A DNA stretch of 18,621 nucleotides. Source: Dentipellis sp. KUC8613 (Eukaryota > Basidiomycota > Agaricomycetes > Russulales > Hericiaceae). Positions 10,043 through 17,829 of the stretch are shown here, piece by piece. The first letter of the stretch is position 1. Every line of letters begins with the position of its first letter. The stretch spans positions 6,370 to 24,990 of the forward strand of contig NSJX01000151.1 of NCBI GenBank assembly GCA_002286715.1. The letters are read 5' to 3'. A program made the position numbers and the translations under genes. The notes beneath the pieces are model-generated. The model did no database searches and was not told the DNA's origin. It was given only the letters and a program-made list of their open reading frames with translations.

Positions 10043-13000
10043 ATGGCAGAACAACTTGACAAAATGAACCTCATATACTCCACATTCACTAAGCATGGAA
10101 CGCGCTCGCGTAGGGTAGACAAGGCGGTAAAGCGGAGCTTCAAGAGGGATGCACCTAGTGACAGTCAGTCGGGATCGTCCAAGAGAATGAGGCTTGAAGT
10201 CCTAGAGGAGCAGACAGGCGTTGAGGATGTGAGGGAGAAGGGTTCCGAGCCACTTCTTATTCCTCGGGGAAAGGTGAGTTCAGAGGTATCGTATTCGTCT
10301 TGCAGTGTTCTAACCTTAGTAGACGGATAGAGACAATCTGATCGACTATCTGGCGAACCGTGAGGAATGCCTTGATCACATTCTCGAGCGCGAGGCTCCG
10401 CAGTCGTGTTGCTCAACAGCTGAATGTCAAGGAGACTCTCGCTGGCGGTGCGAGAGCTGTTTCGGCTGGCCAATGTACTGCGACAACTGTGCAAGGGAGG
10501 CCCATCACTATCACCCCTTCCACCGAATGAAACTCTGGACAGGAACACATTTCCGGCCAGCATGGTTGTCGGAACTCGGGGTATGTGTTCATCTCGGCCA
10601 TCAGGGCCGTCGGTGTCCACAGAAAGAAGTGCAGAACTTCACGCAGACGGTGTTGAGGCCGAACGCTCGGAAAGGCAATCATGGCAAGGTCTGACTTGGT
10701 CTTTCGTCAATATGTCTAGTGACCAAAGTCGTGACACCGGTGAAGAAGACTGGGAGGATGTTGCGGAGCAAGAGCAAGAAGACGGGCTGGGAAAGGAACC
10801 AGAAGAAATGAGGACCGACTTCAGTCACAAGGGCCGGAGGCGCATGGTCTTGGTGGATACCTCAGGAATCCATGATTTGTATGTTGAGGTCTGCGAGTGC
10901 CCTGATAGTCAGTCCATCCACGCACAACTGATGATGGCTGGCCTCTTCCCTGCTACACTTCGGGATCCGAGGACAGCTTTCACATTCTCTGTGCTTGATG
11001 ATTACCGCCTTGAGAATTTGCAATGCAAGACCTCCGCGTACCACTACTACGGCAAGCTCCGCCGCATCACAAATCCAGCTTTTCCGGGGTCTGTGAAGGT
11101 GAGAGGCATTTCATCCTGAGATGCAAGAACTGAACAAACATCAAAGGATCGTTACCGGGAGTTATTGAGGGTCTCCAGACAATGGCGCGATCTGAAGACC
11201 CGAAAATGGCACGGGTTCGGACACACCGACGTTTCCCCTAAGCCGGGGGAGCTGGCGACATTTTGCCCGGTGTGTTCCCAGCCAGGCATCAACACGCCTG
11301 CAAACTGGAAGGATCATCCGTAAGCCTACATGTCGCGGTACCTAGATAATGGCTGAACCATGGCATCAGAGAGCGTCACATTCGGGTCACCATGCTCGAC
11401 AGCAATATGAAACAAGTCCAGCTGTACATGCATCGGCCCGAATTGGATGTGCAAGTCAGCTCGGGACTGGGCTTTATGGTTATGCCTGAGTGGTATGAGG
11501 AGCATTTGAAGCATTCCAAGGAGCCCCGACAAGTATGTGCACATGGTAATAGACATCATGTTGGAACTCAAATTCTTCCAGAGGTCTACTTGTAATGCCC
11601 ATCGGGCGGTGGACAAACGCAATGTGAAGCGAAAGAACCTCAGGGTCACTGGAATTGGGACCGCCGCGTGCATGCATGGCTGTTTTCTGCCTCATGCAAC
11701 AGTGGACTTCTACGGAGGGGAGCAGTAAGTATATCTCTTCCTATCAGTAAGCGCATGCTCAGGTTCTTCACTAGGCAACGCATGATGGATGTCTGCTTGG
11801 TTTACTCCCTCCAATACAATTCTGAGGGCATACCGATAATGATGATCATCTACGACATCATGTGTCAATACGGCATTCACTTTGTTGCACGCGTGCACTC
11901 GTACAAGCTATTGAACCTGCCGGCAAATGTGGAAATACGGAAGGGCATTGGCCTTTTCCACATTCACGGTCACGTTGACGAGTGCTTTGCACGGTATACC
12001 CCTTCCTTTCTCCCAGGCAGCGGAGAAGTCGACGGAGAGATTGTGGAGACACTCTGGCCGCCACTCAATGCCATTGCACGGAGCACCGAGGGAATGAGCA
12101 TCTCAAGCCGCCAGGAGACAATTGATGAACATATGAACGACTCAAACTATAAGAAGTTTGTTGGAATGGGTGAGTCGGTCTTCCCTTCTATCTACATCTA
12201 TCGGCCCGAGATGCTTCGGGTCGGGTAAATCAACTCGGCCCGAATGCCCTCGGGCCGACCTGACCTCGTCAGTTGTGGCCCTCAAGCGTCGCCATCGGGC
12301 TTCCGTCGCTGGCCTGGCTACCGCAGACACCGTCTACCGCCAGTTCTGCGAAAGTGCATCTACAGAGCAGCTGAGACAATGGAAAAAGGCTGAGGTCAAT
12401 GCACAGACCGGTCGCCAACGGACGCCTTCGGCAATGGATGTGTATGATGTCAAAACGAAGAAGGCTGATGGAAAGGCGGTAGTGCAGAAAAATTTGGTGG
12501 AGAAGGAACAAGGCGACGGGGTTGTCCGCGGTACTACATCGTGGCTGAGCCAGGGCCTGAAACTGCAGGAGCAACAGTGAGTCGTGCAACCATTCGGCCC
12601 GAATAAGTACTGACAGCCTTCGGAGACTTCAACTTGCAGCTCATGCTTGCAAGCTTGGCATCCGCTTAACTGCCAGTGATGCCAACAAGCTAGAGGACAA
12701 ATGACGCCTGCTTCAGGGTCGTATCGACATGTACGAGACACAGGCACCTGACTACATTCCACGGGTTGCAGTGGACCCCCAGGGCCCTGGGGCTATCGAT
12801 GAAGTGATCGAGCAGGAGGAGCTCAATGACACTTCCTGGGATGACCTTGATAATCTCGACCCAATAGCACCTCCCCGGACCACACTGCGGCAGGCCGCAG
12901 TCCCTCCCGAACGACTCGCAATCACACTTCCATCGACCATCAGCCCGAAAGTATGGCAGGAAAAGAAGTGGGATGCGTTGAGACAAAGGGAAATCAAGCT

Positions 13001-13754
13001 TCGCGAAGGACAAATCAATGACCATTTGCACGAGTTGCGAATGGCGTTAGCCCAGAAATCGTGCATCTTCCGACTTCATGTCCGACCCAGTAAGAGTCAA
13101 GCCACAATGACAAGGGCCTGGAATGCAGTGAAATCCGTCGACAGTCTGGTGCAGCAGCATGCACGGGCATACAGCGTTGCTAGGCAGGCCTTGGTAGCTT
13201 TGAAGGCCCCGCAAGAGCTGCTCACCAGATACCAAGTCTTGAAGAAAGAGCATCTACAGGTGAAGACGTTCACTATTGACCCGAAGGTCATCGGCCAGCG
13301 CAACACGAATCTACCATGGTTTTGGCAGCTCGGGGTAGGTGAAACCGGTGAAGCAAACACGTATATGAATGACTGTAAGTCGAGTTCGCGATATTACAGT
13401 AACAGCACCTGACGGAGGTTATCCCGTTCAGTCTACAGGGTTCAATGGCTTCGAGCGAAGGCACGACGGGATAGATGGCTGGAGGAGCATGTTCGGGTGC
13501 TTACGGAGATGAACGCATTTGTACTCTACTGTGAGTATCATGCCGGAGCTTGGGATGCGTGAAGGGAGAAGAGCGAATCTGCCCAGAAGAGAGGGCATGC
13601 AGTGTATGCAGCGAGGAGGGTTGCTTTGTGGAGGGAGATGGGAGAGCAGGCATTGGACACATTCAAGGCCATTCTGTCGGCCCGAGAAGCAGATGTCGCG
13701 TTTCGGGGAGGTGACCCGGTTCCATACCCTGATGTTTATGCTTCGAGACAATAG
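10043..13754 (+). pseudogene. KDZ transposase with N-terminal CxC2 zinc-binding domain; two in-frame stops
   Basis: Exons: 10043-10273, 10323-11098 (one unresolved frame change within about 10600-10760), 11147-11319, 11370-11532, 11582-11724, 11775-12169, 12273-12576, 12617-13374, 13432-13754. The start is the ATG of MAEQLDKM. A basic, nuclear-signal-like N-terminus is followed by the CxC2 cysteine cluster (CCSTAEC, CESC, CDNC, then AHHYHPFH and WTGTHFRPAWL; about 10410-10620). The KDZ catalytic core follows: D in MLDSNMK (codon 11398), D in YDIMCQYG (codon 11854) and E in DGEIVETLW (12031-12048), with VTGIGTAACMHG and the HIHGHVDEC segment between. The helical C-terminus (LREGQINDHLHELRMAL; RGQRN-like GQRNTNLPWFWQL; WLRAKARRDRWLEEH) is well conserved. 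TGA at 12702-12704 and 13560-13562 interrupt otherwise conserved coding sequence. Splicing around either stop would break the frame. The catalytic core precedes both stops. Family assignment is firm; loss of function is likely, not proven. Confidence 0.9.
12170..12272 (+). other. Enlarged 103-nt transposase intron holding three motif copies
   Basis: GTGAGT donor at 12170 and GTCAG acceptor ending 12272; exon phases match (G|TT). It is about twice the length of the other introns, and the extra length holds exact motif copies at 12201, 12235 and 12250 plus a degenerate one near 12216. The next intron (12577-12616, 40 nt) holds another at 12594. Confidence 0.8.
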
Positions 13755-13760
13755 ACCTTG

Positions 13761-13918
13761 TCGGCCCGAATTGTCTTGTCGGGCCGAATGTCGTCCACCA
13801 TTGCGTTCGAGTACATTCATTCGGCTCGAGCCATCTATCGGGCCGAATATCGATGCACAGGCTTTCGAGGGTACTTTACTCGGGCCGATACGATTCAAAA
13901 CAAATGTATTCGGGCCGA
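13761..13918. repeat. Right-end motif cluster after the transposase stop
   Basis: Five exact copies (13761, 13779, 13838, 13880, 13910) and one variant (13821) fall within 158 bp, starting 7 bp past the stop codon. After the first copy the exact ones are all in reverse orientation. Subterminal clusters of short repeats are the usual form of transposase-binding regions. No equally dense cluster is present at the left end, where 4748 and 4772 are the outermost copies. Confidence 0.8.
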
Positions 13919-14029
13919 AACGCGACAACTACGACAGCGAGTGCTCATGTTGAAGAGATAGCCAAAAAAAAAAATGACAAAAAGCAAGAAAATGTATGTT
14001 TACGCGGGCGCCATCCGTTGCACGCGACT

Positions 14030-14332
14030 CTAATTCCCCTGCAACTTCGCCGTCGCGGCCTCGATCGTGCGCGCAAGGTGGTGGTAGGCGTCCGCCATCT
14101 CCTGGTAGATGTCGCCAACGCGATCGAGTTCGGCCGGACTGAGGCCAGGCCCTGTGAAGACGGGCGACGGGGCCTGCGGGGCTCGCTGCCCAGCGGATTG
14201 CGTGGGTTGCGCGACGATGGCAGTAGCACGGCTGCCATCGGGTGTGCGAGCTGTGACAGAACTGCGTTAGTTGTACCCGTTGTTGGCCCTACTAGTGAGG
14301 AGTGGGCCGGCAAGCGGCAGGTTCTGATTCAT
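14030..14332 (-). CDS. Possible small protein, 86 aa, two exons
   Basis: ATG at 14332 begins MNQNLPLAGPLLT. A 42-nt intron (14292-14251; GTAGGG donor, CTAAC branch, CACAG acceptor) joins it in frame to RTPDGSRATAIV, and the frame ends at TAG 14030-14032. The second half is a plausible amphipathic helix (LSPAELDRVGDIYQEM; HHLARTIEAATAKLQ). The first exon is duplicated 561 bp upstream, so an alternative longer transcript is possible. The intron is shorter than most others in the window, and no family is recognised. It could be a fragment of a repeated gene or element lying beside the transposon. Confidence 0.35.
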
Positions 14333-14333
14333 C
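14291..14333. repeat. 43-bp direct repeat, copy 1
   Basis: Begins ACTAGTGAGGAGTGGGCC and ends CTGATTCATC. It matches 14852-14894 with a single mismatch (T at 14322 against C in copy 2). On the minus strand it contains the start codon and first exon of the possible small gene. Confidence 0.9.
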
Positions 14334-14851
14334 TTGTGTTGTCACTGTCCAAAATCAAATTCGTATAAACCTGAACAGATAGCTTTATTCCTTATCATGA
14401 TAAAATTAGATTTCACTTCATTTGATTTGACATGACTGAACTGAATCAACTCCTATGTGACCTTTGCTGAATTTCCTGAATTCACCTGCTTTGATGTGAG
14501 TGATACTACAAACATTATGTACAGCACTGAATCAAATTCAATAGATTTGCAAAATTCAGGTATGTTGAGTTATTCTGTAGCTAGACTTGTATGTTTTGCA
14601 GTGTTATGCATGATATACATAGTTCTTGCATGAAATAGTCATTTGGCTTTCTGAATAATTCAATGAACAAGCATTTTATCAAGTAGTGGATAAGGCTGCC
14701 AGTTAAAATATAGATTGAGCCAGATGGCTGTTATGAGATATGATGTGTTGCTATATTGCTGAAAGTCCTCCCTACATTCTACAGACCATGTGCTCTATAT
14801 ATACATCTTAGCAACCCCAGCTACCATACATAATATCTAACTGAAGTAATG

Positions 14852-14894
14852 ACTAGTGAGGAGTGGGCCGGCAAGCGGCAGGTCCTGATTCATC
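14852..14894. repeat. 43-bp direct repeat, copy 2
   Basis: A GC-rich island inside AT-rich DNA, one base different from 14291-14333. On the minus strand it reads MNQDLPLAGPLLTS, then SerHis and a stop soon after. Its ACTAGT end could also serve as a donor to the same downstream exon. Confidence 0.9.
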
Positions 14895-15020
14895 CATGAA
14901 TTTGGCTATACTGTCCTCTTGAACTCTTACACAGTTTATATATTCATTGGACAGATGTATTTTTGGCCATTTTTACTGACCATGTTTTTCTAATAGGACT
15001 TGCACTGAACTTTGATTTAG

Positions 15021-15044
15021 TTGAATGGATTACAATCCATTCAA
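15021..15044. repeat. Near-continuous inverted repeat, 11-bp arms
   Basis: TTGAATGGATT (15021-15031) and AATCCATTCAA (15034-15044) with a 2-nt centre, in the AT-rich segment. It could form a cruciform or be a binding palindrome. Confidence 0.7.
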
Positions 15045-15359
15045 GTGATATATATACCTTATACCAACTTCAGATTGGGTAAAAACTATTTCTTTTGAGA
15101 GACATAGCATAACATGACATGTATATACTATACTACATACAGGGCATGCAGCATGGATAAACATTCATCAAAGTACAACTTGATATAATGAGAGACAAGT
15201 CAAACAAACTCACCAGTGAGAGAGGAAAAAGCAGTAGCTAGAGACCAAAAGAGATGACATTCAGTCTATAGGTTGATAAATGTCCAAGTGAACTCACAAT
15301 ATGAATGTAGAAAGAGAACATTGACTGGCTGCAAGCAAGGTCGGGAGCACGAGACTACA

Positions 15360-17470
15360 ATGCGTGGGCATGTGTGTGGCTGGGGCGACGGACACCGAAA
15401 CGACAGTGCGAAGGCAGCACGACGAGCAACGACGGCGCAATGACGGCGCGCGGCGAGCGACAATGACGTGATGACACATGGCGGCACGAGGGCGCGAGGA
15501 TGCGAGGACGCATGACGACGGCGCGCGACGTGTAGCGGCGGTGAAAGACGGGGGCGGTGGCGGGATGACGAGCGGTGAGAAGGCGCATGGAGCGGCGAGA
15601 CGGCGCATGGGGCAGTGAGGGTGCGCAGCGCGCAAGCCGTGCCGTTGCTAGGGCATGCAGAACAATGGCACATGGGCACGAAGCAGCTGCATGCAGACCC
15701 GGAACAGCTGCGACGGGCCGGCGAGGGCGAGGGCGAGGGCACGCACGACGGCAAGCGAGAGGATGTGGGATGTGGCAGCGCGGGGACGCAAGGCGGCGGT
15801 GCGAGAACATGCGAGGGCAGCGCAGGGCTACGCGAAAGGGCACCACCAGGCACAATCCAGCGGTGCGGGGCATGAGATGGCGGCATTGAGGTGGCGGCGT
15901 GGGGGTTGCGTGGCGGCGACGTGGTGGAACGAGAAAGCACCCTTGAAGGGTGAGACGGCAGTGTGGGCACATGGTGGCAGCGTGAGCGCCTGCGAGGGTG
16001 GTGCGGAGCTACAAGCCGCAAGACAGCGCCGCCAGGCATGACGCGGCGGTGGAGGGGTGCGAGATGGCGCCGTTGGAGTGCGTGACGGAGGCGTGGGTGC
16101 TCGTTACGGCGGGGCGGCGCTGCGCGAGACGGCGGGTGGCGAGGCGCAGACGGCAGGGGGCGAGGCGCGGCGTCCGTGGGGCGCGAAGACGGTGGAGCGG
16201 GGCGTGCAGACGGTGGAACGGGGCATGCAGACGGAGGGATGGGGCACGAGACGGCCCACGGGGCGCAAGGCGGCCCAATGGTGTGAAAAGGGCGGGGCGG
16301 GGCGCAAAGACGGGGCGGCGTGGCGCCAGAGGTCGTCGCTAGGGCGTGGGGAGGCGTCACTAGGGCGCAGGGTGGCGTTACTGACGGCGTCGCTGAGGCG
16401 TGACACGGCGTCGGTGGGGTGTGGGGTGGCTGAGAGGGCGTTGGTGGGGCAGGCGGCTCCCGGCATCGCTACGGCACGAGACGGCGCTGCTAAGGCGCGA
16501 GGCGGCGTCGATGCGGCACGAGACGGCACCAGAAGGGCGGGGCCGGCTACGCAGGGGCGCACGGCGGCACTGCGGGGCGCCAGAGCCAGGCTGCGCGCGA
16601 GACGCTGTTGCTAGGGCGCTAGGGTGCGTCGCTAGGGCACAGGGCGCCGTCGCTAGGACGCCTGGCAATGTCGGTGGGGCGCCAGATGGGCGCGTGATGC
16701 AGGGCGGGGCCCATGATGGCAGGGGCGTGTGGCGAGGGCGAGGAGCAGCGTCAATGGGGCGCAAGGCGATGTTGCTAGGGCGCGAGGCGGCGGCGCATGA
16801 CGGCGGAGAGGAGCAACAAAACGGCGGCGCGTGGTCGCGGTGCGAGGGCCTCTGCCGGCGCGTGAGAGCGGCGAGCGAGGTTGACTGGCGGCATCGCGAG
16901 AAAACCTGGCAGAAGCGCAAGGGCCGGCGACGGCGCGCAAAGATGCCCCTGGGGCATGACGGCGGCGCTGGGGTGCGTAACGGCGAGGTTGGGGTGCGTG
17001 GCGGTGGGGCGGGGGCGCGAGACAGCGCCAGTGGGATGCGTGATGGCAGCATGAGCGCGCATGAGCAAGACGGCGGCGCGCGCGCGCGTGGCGGCGGAGC
17101 TGCGTGGCGCCACCAGCCACGAAATGACGCAGCTGGGGCGAGGGAGACGGAGACGCAGGAGGCGCGCAAGCCCCGCAGAGGCGCGTGGCGGTGGCGCAAG
17201 AGGATGCGAGGGCGACGCAGGGCCACGGGCCACGAGACGGCGCCGCTGGAGCGCGCGAGGGCGGCACAAGACCGTTGATGGCGACCCGAGGGCGTGCGAG
17301 GGCGACGAGGCAGTGCCACGACGCGAGAGAGTGCATGACGGCGCAGCAGGCGGCGCGGCGGTGTTCGAGAGGGGTCGGTGGGGCACATGGCACCATGAGG
17401 AAGAGGGGGGCAAAGCGGTGTGACGAGCGGCGACACAGCGCTATGGGAAGTGAGAGGGCGGAGACGTGAG
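15360..17470. repeat. Degenerate 21-bp minisatellite in GC-rich low-complexity DNA
   Basis: Clear in-phase 21-bp units: 16192-16212 and 16213-16233; 16335-16355 and 16356-16376; 16389-16409 and 16410-16430; 16486-16506 and 16507-16527; and five in a row from 16967 to 17071. Unit landmarks are GTCGCTAGGGCGC at the start and GAGACGGC or GCAGACG at the end. Elsewhere the same words (GACGGCG, GGGCGC, CTAGGGCGC) recur with altered spacing. Since 21 is seven codons, all frames show heptapeptide repeats and few stops, which produces frames of up to 427 codons on both strands. None has ordinary protein composition, so none is called. Confidence 0.75.
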
Positions 17471-17689
17471 CTACTTAAAAGAAAGTGAAAACGGAAGCTG
17501 CGCACCTGATGTTCCCCATCAGCGCGAAACGGGAGAGGCGGTGCGACGAGAGCTGGGTGAGAGGTGGTACTGATGCGGGACTGGCATCCATGGGTCCGAT
17601 AGGCGCAGCGTGCGCGACGCGCACGATGGGCGAGACATGCACGATGAGCAGGATGGCTCACACGACGCAGGTAGGCGCGAACCCGGGAT

Positions 17690-17815
17690 ACCGGGCTCGC
17701 GTGGTTAGTACTTCAATGACATCCTTGAGGATGTAAATACACACCTGTAGACCACTGCTACTGTCCCTCATTATCCTACCTCCTGTCTTCCCTTTTTTGT
17801 TGAGCCGACGAGCGT
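17690..17815. other. Lower-GC island inside the minisatellite region
   Basis: The repetitive GC-rich sequence is interrupted by ordinary-looking DNA with two small hairpins: CCCGG/CCGGG with a 4-nt loop at about 17683-17696 and ACATCC/GGATGT with loop TTGA at about 17719-17734. The minus strand has a GGGTTCG word like a tRNA B-box, but no cloverleaf can be drawn. A remnant of a Pol III-derived or other small mobile element is possible. Confidence 0.35.
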
Positions 17816-17829
17816 GTGTGATGGCAGGC

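Larger units (their letters stand above)
4748..13918. repeat. Dispersed 9-bp motif TCGGCCCGA / TCGGGCCGA, 18 exact copies
   Basis: Forward copies (TCGGCCCGA) start at 4748, 4772, 5429, 6547, 11433, 12201, 12235, 12594, 13677 and 13761. Reverse copies (TCGGGCCGA) start at 6186, 6592, 6637, 12250, 13779, 13838, 13880 and 13910. One- or two-base variants include 6607 and 6622 (TCGGGCTGA), 6652, 8431, 8450/8455 and 13821. A given 9-mer in either orientation would be expected well under once in this length of random sequence. Copies occur in exons, introns and flanks, so they are not explained by codon use. The motif contains a CpG at each end. A subterminal or internal binding site for the transposase or its partners is the natural reading. 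Confidence 0.9.
4302..13974. mobile_element. KDZ-class DNA transposon carrying TET/JBP dioxygenase and an accessory gene; ends not mapped
   Basis: Three genes are packed together: accessory protein (minus), TET/JBP dioxygenase (plus), KDZ transposase (plus). The dioxygenase stop and transposase start are 127 bp apart, and the first two genes diverge from a 523-bp gap. KDZ transposons carrying TET/JBP genes are an established feature of Agaricomycete genomes. The 9-bp motif TCGGCCCGA/TCGGGCCGA has 18 exact copies from 4748 to 13918 and none seen outside, giving an independent outline of the element. The right limit is taken at an 11-A run (13964-13974), 46 bp past the last motif, and is approximate. 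The left limit is only the accessory gene's stop. No terminal inverted repeats or target-site duplication were recognised. The transposase is broken, so this copy is probably non-autonomous. Confidence 0.85.
14334..15300. other. AT-rich segment without genes
   Basis: A sharp drop in GC against both flanks. No frame of useful length. It holds the second copy of the 43-bp repeat, a perfect palindrome TTATCATGATAA at 14392-14403, a TATA-like CTATATATA near 14794 and an inverted repeat at 15021-15044. It may be an inserted non-coding element or remnant. No ends were recognised. Confidence 0.55.

Noticed and set aside
10581..10622. 42-nt intron (GTATGT donor, CACAG acceptor) in the CxC2 region
   Set aside because: It would remove the conserved VHLGHQGRRCP segment and, being a multiple of three, would not resolve the frame change.
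13531..13586. 56-nt intron that would skip the second TGA (GTGAGT donor, CCCAG acceptor)
   Set aside because: It would shift the frame and destroy the downstream RGHAVYAARRVALW segment, which fits KDZ C-termini when read through.
4318..14333. 13-bp inverted match GATGAATCAGAAC (4318-4330) and its complement (14321-14333) as terminal repeats of the element
   Set aside because: About one such 13-bp inverted match is expected by chance in a window this size. The left copy lies inside the accessory gene's coding end, and neither copy adjoins a target duplication.
15266..16360. 364-codon minus-strand frame rich in Pro, Arg, His, Ser
   Set aside because: Composition follows the GC-rich repeat. 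Opposite-strand frames are equally open, there is no splice structure, and heptad repetition matches the 21-bp unit.
16378..17661. 427-codon minus-strand frame, and the 292-codon plus-strand frame at 16400-17278
   Set aside because: Both are open at once over the same minisatellite, with low-complexity products and no recognisable domain.
17675..17760. tRNA or 5S rRNA gene (GGTTAGTACTT and GGGTTCG words)
   Set aside because: No cloverleaf or full 5S structure can be drawn; stems do not pair in the required places.
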